Shown piece after piece: positions 43,773 to 57,042 of a stretch of DNA of 64,000 nucleotides; positions within the stretch are counted from its first letter, which is position 1, and every line of letters starts with the position of its first letter. Made by a program: the position numbers and the translations under genes. Source of the DNA: Argentina anserina (taxonomy: Eukaryota > Streptophyta > Magnoliopsida > Rosales > Rosaceae); contig NC_065878.1 of assembly GCF_933775445.1 (NCBI RefSeq), positions 15,077,395-15,141,394 of the forward strand, written 5' to 3'. The notes beneath the pieces are model-generated. The model made no database searches. It was not told the origin of the DNA and was given only the letters and a program-made list of their open reading frames with translations.

Positions 43773-44862
43773 GTAGTACGGAGACGACACCAAAGTCATG
43801 TATTGTGTGTTCCACACAGACACAAACACACTCGAATACACAGTAATACGCTCAGACACGCGAACTGATATCCGGACAGGACTTGGACACGCGGATTGGT
43901 ATTTGGACACAATCGTGTCCTTAAAGAGACACATGAATTGGATTTGGTGTTCTTGAATTCAAGCTACTGCTACCACAACAAAGCGTCTCTAAGTCATTTA
44001 CTGCATTCCAAGCTCACCTCAGAGTCTCCATTTGGCTACCACGTCGTCCAGAAGGCAAGATCGAATGGCTCGCCAGCCCTATGGTTTCATGCCCAAAATC
44101 AAAACAGAGAAGGAAGGATGGGGAAGATTAGGACCCGATTTGAATCGAGTAAATAGCTATGGAGGAGGACTGGGTTTACCAAACAGAGACCAAGGAGCTC
44201 GCCAGAGGCTGGAGAATTCGCCAGAGCTAGAGAATTCGCCATAGATTCCAAGCTTTTATGTCGGCCTCTAATCCCAGATTGTGGAATTCGAACTCTGATG
44301 AATGTTTTGAGACCATAGTTTTGAAGAGAATGAAGAGGTAATTCTGATGACAGTGATGCATGCTCGAGTCTCGCCATATCGACGACGGTGCTGCAAGGTG
44401 AAGGAGAAGGTGGGGTGCGGTGATCGGTGGAGAAGAAGAAGAAGAAGAAGAAAAATGTGAGTTGTCGAGCAGAGAAGAAATTGAAGGGAAATTAATGTGT
44501 ACTGATGGGTTTTTAGTAGGAGAAGTGGGCTCAGATTTTGGATGAAGGAAAAGAAAGAGTTGGAATTTCTCAGGCTTGATCCAATAGCCCAAAATCTGTT
44601 ATTTTAAAATTTGATTCGACGAGAGAAATTTGACGTTGTCAGATCGGTGGTTACAATTAAGTCGCGTAACACAAATTTAAGTAAAATATTTTTAAAACAC
44701 AAGAGAGTGTTAGAAAGTGTCATCCAATGGTATCTTCTATATAATATATATATAAATTTATATTTCAAATAATATTTAATTAATGTGTCCACCACGTATC
44801 TGTACAATTTTTTTTTAAATATGTTGTGTCAACGTATTGAATCGTGTCTGTGTCCGTGCTAC
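43773..44862. mobile_element. Possible DNA transposon with GTAG(C/T)ACGGA termini
   Basis: The left end reads GTAGTACGGAGACGACAC and the right end, reverse-complemented, GTAGCACGGACACAGACAC. Both subterminal regions are rich in 'gacacg' and 'gtgtcc' motifs. No target-site duplication was found. The middle (about 44100-44500, minus strand) has a more gene-like, GC-richer composition with a CTT-repeat, which could be a captured 5' exon and leader; I do not recognise a protein. Confidence 0.4.
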
Positions 44863-46655
44863 TTAATATATAATTTTAAATAAATCCAAAGCCAAAACAC
44901 ATTATTTGAGTATTATAGCAGGGACCTTCGTTATAGAATTCAATTTAGATCCACAAGGGGAAGTCCTAAATTCCAATTCTCATTATCTTGACAGCTACAA
45001 GGATCATGGCCGCTCCTCCAAATTGCTCAACTAGTCAATTAATTTAATCAGCCATTGTTTATTCTCCGCCTTTTGTTTATCTTTATGCTTGTCTAAAATA
45101 GCAGCTTTGTCAGTAATTCATTTTGAACAATGTTTGCTCCATACATGCTACTCAAAAACACATATTCTGTATGATTTAATAGATTTTTGACCTTTGCACA
45201 TCATGAATCTGGTAACAATCCAATGAACCCATTCCAGTGGTAAGAAAATCGGGATGAACGTACATTTGATGCCCATCAAGGTTATTATGCGGTGACGTCT
45301 ACGTCTAACCATTTCTTCGCCAGTATACATGGATGATCTAGAATATTATGTCATCATGTGTTCATGTAATTGGTAAAGTTTGGATTCATATGTAACCACT
45401 CAAATAAGAATATGATTGATCAGCAAATAAAACGAATAGTTTCGAGAGCGGGTTTAAAGCTGCCTATATTTAAGAACATCATGCTACACATATGGTCATG
45501 GTTTGGCTAAAAGTTTCCACATCTTTTTTTTTTCATTGAACGATCTTAAAATTACCTGAAGACACACGAACACAAATTCATGCACTTTGCACCACAACGC
45601 GATCATCAACCTCATGACATGCATACTCTACTGATGTACATATCAAAACATACAACAATTGATACCAAAAAACTTATTAGCCAAATATGATATAAAAATT
45701 CAATCACCACAGGTTGAAAGCCCTCAAATCATGTTCGAATTCCACCGATGGACTGAATTTAACAATCATAGTTTTTTTTTTGATAAAAGAGGAAGAAGCG
45801 TTTTGATATGATCTCTCATATACTAGTTGTTATGCTCAAAACACATTTGACGATATCTTTAGATTCAATCAAGATAAATTTATTAAAAATTCAATCATAT
45901 ATACATACCAAATATTGCAATTTGCATGAGATAAGAATATTCTATAATGAAAAATTATCATAAATAGTTTCTATTCTATTTCATCAACCTCATTCATACA
46001 AAAACTATAAAATAAATCACAACCTCAACAAAACCATTCTGGCGATATGAACAATTCCATCTTGTTGATCAAAACAATACCAATTTGCAGTTCTTACAAT
46101 CGGAGCAAAACCACCCTTTTTGTTTGTGGCAAGAGATCTTTTTTGAGATATATAATATATAAGGTTAAGTATTTTGTAATTTACGAAAATAAAGGACCAC
46201 AAACACAAACAAGATCTGCCCAAATCGGACTAATCCCCGAGTTTATAGCAATATATCGTCTTTGTCGTCTCAATACAAATTCAATCTTTGAGTATTTGGG
46301 ACATGTTTTCGTCACTAAATCCTTAAGAAAATTCATCTTCCACGTCAATATCCTGACACCAATTCACCACCTACATCACTGCTGCTGGCTGCTGCTACAG
46401 CCCTTCATATATTAACCATATCTGACCTCTCTTTTACTGATAAAAAAGAAAAGAAAAACCAAACCGAACTCAAACTCAAACTCTACTCTTTATCAGTTTA
46501 TCCTGATAAAGACCCTAAGCTTTCCATTAGTTCACTTATGTCGGCAGCTCTGTCTCTTGTGTTGGGTTTCTGATTCTTGATCTGGGTTTAAAGAACTAGG
46601 CCTTGTGTTCTTTGATGTGGGTGTCTGGAGATTTATGGGAAGAAGCTAGCTGAAA
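44863..46655. other. Upstream region of the GT4-like glycosyltransferase gene
   Basis: No gene is supported. The last 200 bases (from about 46450) are probably the 5' UTR of the following gene. Frames at 46017-46223 and 46047-46415 overlap on opposite strands and match nothing I know. Confidence 0.4.
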
Positions 46656-49313
46656 ATGGGTTCTTTGGAAAGTGGGTTTCCATTGAAAAGAGACCCTCTT
46701 CTTCGTTCGTCTTCTAATGGTGGCAGAAGTGATAGGCACTCGTTTTTGCAGAGGCTCAGATCGAGATTCTCAAGATTCTTCCTTTTCAAGAAGCTTGACT
46801 ATCTCCTATGGATTTGCACTGTGGCTGTGTTTCTCTTCTTTGTGGTACTTTTCCAGATGTTCTTGCCTGGTTCTGTGGTGGAGAAGTCCGGGGCTTTCAT
46901 GCAGACGAAGAATGTGGAGTTGAATTCTGGTGATTTGAGGCTGTTGAGAGAGCTGGGGTTGTTGGATTTTGGGGAGGATATAAGATTTGAGCCTTCAAGG
47001 CTTTTGGAGAAGTTTAGGAAAGAAGGTAGAGAGGGTAGTTTGTCTAATGGTTTCAAAAGAACTCTGCAGCATTTTGGGCTCAGGAAACCCCAGCTTGCAT
47101 TGGTGAGTGTGCAATCGGTTTTTCAGATAGTGCATTTTGGATTGGATTAGTGTTTTGGTTTGTTGAAGTTGCAATGTGTTGGATACCCTGCCTTTTGGGT
47201 TTTTGGATTTTACTCAAGTTTGAGCTTAGTCAGCTTACTATGATTTTGCACTGATCAGTCTCTTTGGTTTGGTTTTTGTACTTGAAGGTTTTTGCAGATC
47301 TGTTGGTTGATTCACACCAGTTACAAATGGTGACTGTGGCAGGTGCTTTACAGGAGATTGGATATGAACTTTGGGTAATTTGGCTTTATGCATTTATTTT
47401 TGTTTTGAAATTTAACATCATGGTAACATAATGAAGATGTGTCGGACTGCAAATCATTGACGGTTCGACCCCCATTTGAAATGGAATTTTCCTTTGAAAA
47501 CAATGCATCCTGGAACTGATGAAATTTGGGGAAAACATGGAACCTGTCACTATATATTGGGGAGCTGAGACATGACCACAACTCCTTTGGTTGCCCTGCT
47601 TTCACTTGAAAATTCAAATGTACTAATGTGTACTATTTCTTTGGTTATTAGATTAATCTGATATGCATCTTTCAGTGATGGCGAGTAGTCTTTATGTTTT
47701 AGTTAAAGTCTGTGTTAGAAAATATATTAATTTTATGATTTTTATCTCATCGTTTACAATGTTGCAGATTTATTCACTTGAGGATGGTCCTGCACGTGGT
47801 GCATGGAAAAGTTTAGGAGTTCCAGTTACGATTATTCAGACCTGTGATCAGCCAGATACTGCTGTAGATTGGCTAAAGTATGATTTCTCATGCTAATTTA
47901 CTTATGCATTTTGAATTTTATGATCTAAAAAAGTTATTAAATATAGTCTTGTGCTGCACCACATAACTTATTCATTTGAGTGCCAATTACATCGCTTTAA
48001 ATCATTGAGTTATGTGAGCCCTTTTATTTTCTCAATAGTGTATATTTTCAATTAGCATTAAGCTATATATATGGTGCTGTTAATTTAGTATTGTCTTTAT
48101 TCGACTTGACATCAGCCCATGCTTACACCATGATGCAATTTTTTTTCTTCATTAGATATAAAAGAACCATGATTATATTTGATTATGATTTCATAGAACA
48201 TAAATAATAATTTTTTTCTTCGACTTCGGAAGAATATTGTAACTCACTGTTAGGTTTCATTGATTTGAGTTGGTTTCATTGACTTGTTGTTTCCATAATG
48301 ATGAGCTATTTCAGCTAATTGGATATAGTAAATTCTGGTTGAATCTGAGTAATAGGAATGTATCTTGCAGTTACGATGGCATACTCGTGAGCTCTCTTGA
48401 AGCCAGGGGCATATTTTCTTGGTAAGTTATATATACCAGAAATTTCCCATGGACTTCCTCGTTTTAGTTCTATTTTTTAAATTGTCTGTGAAGACACTCC
48501 TCGTACAAGAACAAGTTATTTGATGTTATGGAAATCTCTCCTAAACTGCAGAAATGAGTCCAGAATTATGTTCTACAAGAGAAAGGTCTTTCTAGGTGTG
48601 AACTCAACAGTTTTCAAAAGAACTGAATTTGGCTTTATGTGTAGCACAATTGGATGCAAAGATAGCAACTATGGTTCAAAATGTTACTGAACCCCTTCCT
48701 AGTTTTTATCTTTTGTTTAAAAAAAAAAAGGACTATGGAGTGATTTCAGAGGGCGACAGCATGATTTGTATAAGAATTAAGATTTGAGTTTCTGCGTTTG
48801 CCATTTTTTTAGACTTCTAATATTTTTTGTAACATAAATCATCAAGACTTGGTGGAAATTTCTGTTTACCCGTTTTGTTCACAATGTAAACTTCCTCCCT
48901 GTTTATAATTAATTTCAAAATGTATTGCCCCAATTGATTTTCATTAGTAGATATGATACTTCTGTATTTTTTCCCATGATAACTACTGTATCAACCGAAG
49001 TCAATGATTTTACTTGTGACAGTTTTGTTCAGGAACCTTTCAAGTCTTTACCTCTCATATGGACAATCCATGAAGAAGCGCTTGCTACTCGATCAAGAAA
49101 ATACTCTTCAAATAGCCAGACTGAACTTTTAAATGATTGGATAAGAGTCTTCAACCGATCTACAGTTGTTGTCTTCCCGAACTATTTCCTTCCGGTAATT
49201 TTTATCCGGAAAAGTGATTTTGTAGTATATGTTAGTTTCAGTTTTATTGTTCTACCTCAATTTATAGAATGAAATTGGTTATTTACATTATATTAGATCT
49301 GACAAGACATGTT

Positions 49314-49356
<43 letters not shown>

Positions 49357-52300
49357 GGTCAGGGTTAGGGTTAATCTGTCATGAACTCAAGAGAGGTAGA
49401 TACTAGAAATGGAAGTTAGACTCATTTATAATTCACCATAATTTATCCTTTGGCTCAGTCGATAAATTTAGGGCAGCGGTCTTGGCTTTGAATCTTGATA
49501 AGCATAAAAATTAAAAATTTGTAGCATTATAGGTCAGAATTATTATTAGTTAGGGAAATGCAGTAGATATGAACGAGCACTAATTGGTGTCTGGTTACCA
49601 TTGTGTCTATGTAAGGGTGTAGCTGAAACAATGGGATTGAATTTGTAGTCATGCATCTAGTACTAATACTAGAAGTTTGATTGGTATGTGTACTTTTGCA
49701 GATGATTTACTCCACCTTTGATGCTGGGAATTTTTTTGTTATTCCTGGTTCTCCTACTGAAGTTTGCAAAGTAGAATCTATTGTGGCTTTAGACAAAGAT
49801 CATCTGCAGGGCACCGCTGGCAATGAGGCCGAAGACATTGTAATTACAATTGTGGGAAGCCAATTTCTGTACAGAGGCTTGTGGCTAGAGCATTCCATTG
49901 TTCTACGGGCTTTACTGCCGCTTCTCGAGGACTTTTTGTTGGATGCTGATTCCCCTCGTCTCAAAGTCATTATTTTGAGTGGAGACTCAACAAGTAACTA
50001 TAGTTCTGCAGTTGAGGTGGGTATCCAAGCTATCACTTAATTGATCTGGGGTTTTTAAATGTTTTTTTTTCTGCCGTTTGATGTGATGGATGCTTATTGG
50101 TTGATCTGGTCTCAGGCCATTGCGTACAACTTGAAGTACCCGAGTGGCATTGTGAAGCATGTAGCGATTGACGTGGATGCTGACAATGTATTAAGTACAT
50201 CCGATCTTGTGATATATGGATCTTTCCGTGAAGAGCAATCATTTCCAGACATTTTAATCAAAGCCATGTGCCTTGGGAAACCAATTGTTGCGCCTGATCT
50301 CTCCATGATCAGCAGATATGTATGCTTTCATACTCTTGCCACTAACAACTAAAATGCCAAATCACTTGTTGATTTTTATAATTTAATGAAAACTTTATGA
50401 ATAACTTCCTTTACTTACTTGGTTCTTGCAACTTCCTTGCGATTATGGTTTCGCTTTTGCAACATAAATTTTGATACTCATGCCAGTCTTACAGTCAGAA
50501 ATTGTTTGCAAATTATCATAATTATAATTTGGTTTCACATCTGAAGGAGCATTTGCCACAATTGACTTTCAGACCCTGCAGAAAAGTTCCTGTTAGACAG
50601 GATGCTAATTAGGAAAGTTAACCAGAAGTTATTTAGAAGTTAATCTATTTGATCTATTTCTTAGTGTAATGACTAAGGTTCTCCGAAATCTATTGCATTA
50701 TGGTTTTAATTGGCTTGGTTCTACTGAGATCCATAAAATGTTTTTCTCATGCAAGGCTAATTGCTGCAAAATATCTAAAACACCATCTCTACACGACTAC
50801 ACTATAACCTTTCTTTTTTGGAATTTTTTTTAATACATATGTTCTGTTAGCTGACTTCAAAACGGCATTTGCAATAACAATTAGGTTGATGACAGAGTGA
50901 ATGGGTACCTTTTCCTAAAGGAAAATATCAGAGTTCTTTCAGAAATCGTATTACAAGTGATTTCAAACGGAAAGCTATCACCTCTATCCCGCAACATTGC
51001 CTCGTTGGGGCAACGTACTGCACAAAGCTTGAAGGTGTTGGAAACTATTGAAGGATATGCTGCACTTCTGGAAAATGTTCTTAAGTTTTCATCAGAAGTT
51101 TTACAACCTAAGGCTGTTGGGGAAATCAATCCCAAATGGAAAGAAAAATGGCAATGGAATTTGTTTGATGCAGTATCAAATTCATCATATATGGATAGAA
51201 ATTTGAGAAGCCACACATTTTTAGATGTTTTTGAGGAGCTGTATAATCATACTGAACAACAGAAGCAAAATGCAATAACTGAAGAAAAGTCATTTATATA
51301 CAGTATATGGGAGGAAGAAAAGTCCGCTGAGATGGTTAATTTAAAGAGAAGAAAAGAGGAAGAAATGGTAAGGAACTATTTGAGGTTTTGTTTTTAATCG
51401 GTTTGTGGTTTCCGTTTCAAAAATTTGTCTATTTATATATTAACATACCCACCTCAATTCTTTATGCAGTTAAAGGATAGAACTGATCAATACCATGGAA
51501 CATGGGAAGAAGTGTATCGAAATGCCAAAAAAGCTGATCGTAGCAGGAATGATTTGCATGAAAGGGATGAAGGGGAGATTGAAAGGACAGGCCAACCATT
51601 GTGCATATATGAACCTTACTTTGGGATGGGGACATGGCCCTTCTTACACCTGACCTCCCTATATCGAGGAATTGGGTTGGTGAGTTGTCTAATTTGTCGA
51701 GTCCTCTTGTATTCATATTAAAGACTTAGTTGCATGTATTATCTTACTACAATTGTTTTCCCATAAACAAAATGATGTGAGGATACAAAGACTAAGCTTA
51801 TCTATGCCACAAGGACAAGGTTGTAATTTAATTGTTAACTGATGCTCTAAATTTGTTAATCACTATTATTATTAACACTGTAGAGAATGCCTTTGAAATA
51901 TTTCTGATTGTTTTAACCAAAATTTTTGTAGTCGACTAGAGGTCGAAGACCTAGGACTGATGATATTGATGCACCTTCTCGTCTTCCACTTCTTCATAAC
52001 CCTTATTATCGAGATCTGCTTGGAGAATATGGAGCTTTCTTTTCCATTGCAAATCGAATTGACCGCATACATAAAAATGCATGGATAGGCTTTCAGTCAT
52101 GGAGAACAACAGCAAGGAAGGTATATATTCTTCCCTTCATTCCCTATCTAACTTTTTTTTGTTCTGTAGACATTATATCAAAAAATTCTCAATTGTCTTC
52201 CAGTCCTCATTCTGCATTTGTTTGATCACCCTGACTGTCTTGAGCGTTGCAGTATGGCCAATTACAGTTTATATATAATTGGCATCGGAGGCGATGTAAA

Positions 52301-54103
52301 AGTTCAGGCCTGGTGAATCATATACATGATATAAAAAGATTTTTTTATTCAGAGAGCAATGCAAAAATCTGTAAATACTAAATATAATGCTAAAGTATCA
52401 CATAAGTATCACGTTTTAACACTATTTAAAATGTGGATTTTTTGTCCAAAAAAACAAACAAACATGCAGTTATATTTTTGAAAACCATCAGTGCATATTC
52501 TTTATTGGGTCATATTTTGTTAAGCACATATTGTAATTATAATAAGAGGCGTTACATAATGACATCATACATTAAATTGCTGCACACTGCAATATATAAT
52601 ATGAGGTGTCCACTTTTGCAAGTAATTTCTGCTTCCTTGTTATGCTTATCGGTCTCATTTCTACACATGAGTATGATTGGTTGGTGCTCGAACAATATAA
52701 AAATATAAATAAAAATAACCACAAACGAATTGTATATTACAGTACAGACAGGATTAGAAATACTGTACAAAAGTGTCAGCAACAATGCATTATTTTAATT
52801 TTTGATTCTTTCACAGAAAAGTTTGTTATTCCTTTATACTTAATGTGTGGGATTGAAACAGGCATCTTTGTCTGGGATAGCTGAGAAGGCACTGTTAAAT
52901 GCTATTCAAACACGGAGGCATGGAGACACACTCTACTTTTGGGTTAGAATGGACAATGATTCACGAAATCCCCTGAAACAAGACTTTTGGTCATTTTGCG
53001 ATGCTATAAATGCTGGAAATTGCAAGTAAGACATGTCATTTCTTAGATTATTTTAATCGCAACTATGTTACTGTAATTTCTTAGATGATATTGTAAAGTA
53101 TGTGCTCTTGAGTCTTCTCTCCTTGTGTGTTGAGGACTTGAATTTTAACCTAATTGGTCCACATATTTAATTGAAGGTTTGCGGTTTCTGAGGCCCTTAA
53201 AAGGATGTATGGCTTAAAGTACGATTTGAAATCTTTGCCGCCAATGCCTGTAGACGGGGACACATGGTCTGTCATGCACAGCTGGGCTTTGCCAACTCGA
53301 TCCTTCCTAGAGTTTGTTATGTTTTCTAGGTACAGATATTGCACTTGTGGATGTATTTATGGAGATGCTGTACATGACTGAAAAGTTTATTCTCTTAAGG
53401 TTATTGATGTGAGATTTTTGTTGTGCAGAATGTTTTTGGATGCATTGGATGCGGAAATGTATATTGAGCATCATTCTAGTGGTCACTGTTATTTGAGTTT
53501 GTCGAAAGTAATTTGCTTCTCCTTTGATTATTTTGCATATAAAACACGGATTTATCTGAAAGCAGCTCCCAGATAAAGATGCATCTTAGATTATATAGGG
53601 CGTCTTTATCTATCCGTTCAATTTTTTGTTTAATCACCATTCTTTGCAAATTGCAGGACAAACATTGTTATTCACAGCTTCTTGAGCTACTGGTAAATGT
53701 TTGGGCATACCACAGTGCCAGGCGTATGGTATATGTGAACCCTCAGACTGGTGAAATGCAGGAACAACATAAGTTTAAGGGCCGCAGGGGTTATATGTGG
53801 GTCAAATGGTTCTCATTGTCCATGCTAAAGAGCATGGATGAAGAGTTAGCAGAGGAATATGATGTTGAACACCCAACGAGGCGGTGGCTGTGGCCCTCAA
53901 CAGGGGAGGTCTTCTGGCAAGGTATGTATGAAAAAGAGAGACATTTACGGAATAAGCAGAAAGAGAGGAGGAAGCAAAAAAGTAAGGAAAAAATAGAAAG
54001 AATAAAGAAACGGACTCACCAGAAAGCAATTGGGAAATTTGTAAAGCCCCCACCAGAAGCAGCAGATCATTCAAACACGACAATGGTTACAAGTATTCAG
54101 TAA
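46656..54103 (+). CDS. Membrane-anchored GT4-like glycosyltransferase family protein
   Basis: Fourteen exons: 46656-47102, 47288-47374, 47768-47877, 48371-48421, 49023-49194, 49702-50016, 50116-50319, 50885-51367, 51470-51679, 51932-52120, 52862-53025, 53177-53329, 53429-53507 and 53657-54103. All borders are GT-AG and the sum of 3111 bases gives 1036 residues. It resembles the plant proteins I recall as Arabidopsis At4g01210 and At5g04480, likely Golgi glycosyltransferases of unproven substrate. A basic N-terminus is followed by one membrane helix at about residues 48-70 (type II). The GT-B core includes 'IVGSQFLYRGLWLEHS' and 'SDLVIYGSFREEQSFPDILI'. In the usual E-x7-E donor motif the second Glu is Lys ('IKAM' in place of 'LEAM'), probably a family trait. 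The long C-terminal half ends in a Lys/Arg-rich coiled region. Intron 5 contains a GA repeat. Confidence 0.92.
49316..49350. repeat. (GA)n microsatellite in intron 5
   Basis: A GA dinucleotide run of about 35 bases within the intron between exons 5 and 6 of the GT4-like gene. Confidence 0.95.
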
Positions 54104-56407
54104 TTAAACCGACTTATTTTTGTTAGGATGTTTTAAAGTAGAAGCTCATTCCATCATTCTTTTTTCCCATCTGATTTCAATTTTTTGTGAGGAAGGGTGC
54201 TTATAGTTGTAATCTGTATGTCAGGCTTTGTATGTAAAAGCTGCACCCTTCTGGTGGTCTTCTGGTGGTCATCAATGTCAACGACTGGCTGTAAATGTAT
54301 GATAGCTTTACTAGTTCTTACTACCATTTTGTTTCTCAAGTACATTCTTCCCAGGAAAACTTGGTACATACTAATATGTGAAGTTAGTACTTCTGTTAAC
54401 AATATTTAGAGACTGGAATTGTGTACGACGTCTCCACCTGCAACTGACATCATAATACGCACATTTGCCTCTTCAAGATGAATACATTTTACTAGCTATG
54501 TCTCGTCTTCTTCATTTTTCGGTCACGAACATGCTGTAAGTTTTTTATTTGGGAGCGAACTCATGTTTGGCAGATGTTAGAGCATGTGCCAGCATGCACG
54601 GTGCAGCTTTCTACCTTGCAGGTTCATATATTGAGCAAAGAATTATGAGAAACTAGCGTTATCCCGCTCTTATAATCTCACCTTGTGAAGTGTGAGAGCA
54701 GCACAGGTGCAAATCACTCGCCCTTTATATGAATCATCAGCGTACAAGTAATGTTAGCAATGTTGATATAGATCAGATACAAATGGTTTCACCAAACCTG
54801 GAGAAATTTATAGGAGCTTATTACTAATTCCTATGGCCGGAATGCATGTTGCATAGGGACAAGCGTGACCTGTGGATTACCAATATACCGACATTGTCTC
54901 AACTTAACTACTTTTAAGATGTTGAGTTTTAATCTCAAAGAGTCTCGGTAATCGGTACAATTGAATATTATATGTTCACTTATAAATTGTATTTTATTTA
55001 TCATATTTCAGAGTGAGATCTCGTCTTCAACAATACTTGTATTGGGTGCTCTGTATTTGCCAAGAACAAAGTGGTGGAAATTTCAAGTGTGACTCAGAAA
55101 GTGGCGGTAAATTGACAAATGCGTCAACAATGGACCAGGGGACATGGAACTAGGCGAGACTGATCAATTCAACTTTCTAGTCGGGCTGGTTTTGACATGG
55201 TCGACTAATTAGTATAATATGATGTGATATAGACATTTAGTCGATTCAGATAGTGACGAATGGCAACATTCCCAGAGCCAAGAAAATGAAGCGCTTGTTG
55301 ACTAATTTGGGTCTTTCGGAATAACTAGTTTGTTCTCTGTTTCTATCTCCGGGTACCAATCTCGGAATTTCTCTGAAGTTGTTTCGACCTAAGATAGGCT
55401 CTAATCCTCACATTGGTTGCTTCTAACTAGTTATAATATTCAGGTTTTGAGTATGGCTAGTAAAATGGACTTCACAATTATTCAACCAGCAAAAGGCTCA
55501 ACGGCCTAAAATCGAAGTATTAATGTTTCTAAATTTCCTTGAAATAACATGCGATGGAAATTCTCAAAAAAAAAAAACATTGGAAGAAAACGATGAGGAA
55601 ACAACGTAGTGGAAAAGCAAACAAGGCTATGTCGTTATCCTTTTGACAATGACTCAACCTACTTGATTAGACAATCTTAGTATAAGCTATGATCAGCAAC
55701 CAGATGAATGGGGGAAGAACGATGAAGAGGATAGTAGAAAAAATTATTCATTGTGATGGAACGTTTTGATGCAATGCAGACAGCTGACTCCTACTATAAA
55801 ATTGTATTTGAACCTTTTGTATAACTTATCAATTTGTTTGACAAGCGTGTTATTTCTTAAATCGAAGAAAAATCATGTTTGATATGCTTTACAATTCATT
55901 AAGATCAATAATTAGGTTAATACCCCGAAATTAATGTACTAATGCTAAAGAAAGGTGGTAGGGACGTCTGCTGTCTGAGGGTGATCTGTTTGGAAATTTA
56001 GGCTGATAAGTTGTCATACATGACATAAGATTGTTAATGAAATGAAGAATTGTTGAAATTGATAATCTAGATCGATAAACACAACCCAAATCTGTTACAT
56101 CTAACTGGTTTGGATTCAAGATGGTAATAACTCTAATCCTTGCTTGCAGCCATGGTTAGGATTCGAATCTGGATATGGCGTTATGAATGAAAAGCCTACT
56201 TGAATGAAAAGTGAGATTTAATGAATGAAGAAGCAATTGTGTGTAGTGTGTACAATCGTCCGTATACATGAGTTTGCAATACAACATGGATTTGTTGCTT
56301 GACTTCCTCTACGGCTCTACCTGAAAGAAATTAAGTAGTTGTCATTACTAATGAGTCAAGTGGTTATCAACTCATTATATCATGTCCTTTTGCCTTTTTA
56401 TGTTGGT
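54104..56407. other. Spacer after the glycosyltransferase gene
   Basis: The first 300 bases are probably the 3' UTR. No gene, repeat or transposon terminus could be supported further on. Confidence 0.4.
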
Positions 56408-56415
56408 CTATAAAT
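56408..56415 (+). promoter_or_regulatory. TATA-like box before the first four-helix protein
   Basis: TATAAATA about 80 bases upstream of the ATG at 56488, a normal plant spacing with a short leader. Confidence 0.55.
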
Positions 56416-56487
56416 ATTCCAAGAGATTTTGCTTCGACGAGGCAGACTACTCAGCTCATTACTTAAAACCACACAGCTCTCACATAC

Positions 56488-57042
56488 ATGGCTGATCCTC
56501 AGTATCAAATGAGCCAAACCCTCATCGTACAAGAACATAATTCCTTTACTGTCACCTTCAACATTCTTCTTATTAATCTCGCAGCTCCCTTTTCATGTCA
56601 TGCAATTCTCGCTTTCATCGTCCCCATACTCGTCGCATTTATTCAAATCAAGTTCCCAGGAATTTCATTACTGTCTTCTCCATTTGAAACACATCGCAAT
56701 ACCACTTTTGTCGCGTTAGCAAGCTTACTTGCCTACTGTTTGATCGTTGTGGTTAGGGCAAGGTTTCCGGCTAGTGCTCGTACTTGGTCTAGATTTGCCA
56801 TGTTATTTTCTGGTTTGCTCTTGGTTGCTTCACTCCTTTCAGTTTTGCTCCCGGACTCTTGGAACCATGTTCCATATATGATGTACTTCCTCTATGTACT
56901 AGGGGAGGGTTTTCATCTTGTCCGAATGCTTTATCGTCAAGCTCGCCGACGTCAATTGAGATCCAGGAGCACACTGCTCCCTTTAAGGGAAGAGCTAGCT
57001 GGGATATCATTCATGAATTTGCAGCAGCTGCATGAGCGCTAA
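56488..57042 (+). CDS. Small four-helix membrane protein of unknown function, copy 1
   Basis: An intronless 184-residue protein. Predicted membrane helices lie at about 38-55, 73-90, 103-121 and 129-147. An Arg-rich stretch (148-162, 'RQARRRQLRSRS') follows and would face the cytosol by the positive-inside rule. There is no signal peptide. It shares ordered motifs with the protein at 58375-58917: 'IKF' then 'SPFETH', 'SLLAYCL', 'FSGLLLVASLLSVLLPDSW' and 'PYMMYFLYVLG'. A TATA-like box lies 80 bases upstream. I do not recognise a named family. Conservation of the same pattern in a neighbour argues that it is a real gene. Confidence 0.75.
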   Translation: MADPQYQMSQTLIVQEHNSFTVTFNILLINLAAPFSCHAILAFIVPILVAFIQIKFPGISLLSSPFETHRNTTFVALASLLAYCLIVVVRARFPASARTWSRFAMLFSGLLLVASLLSVLLPDSWNHVPYMMYFLYVLGEGFHLVRMLYRQARRRQLRSRSTLLPLREELAGISFMNLQQLHER

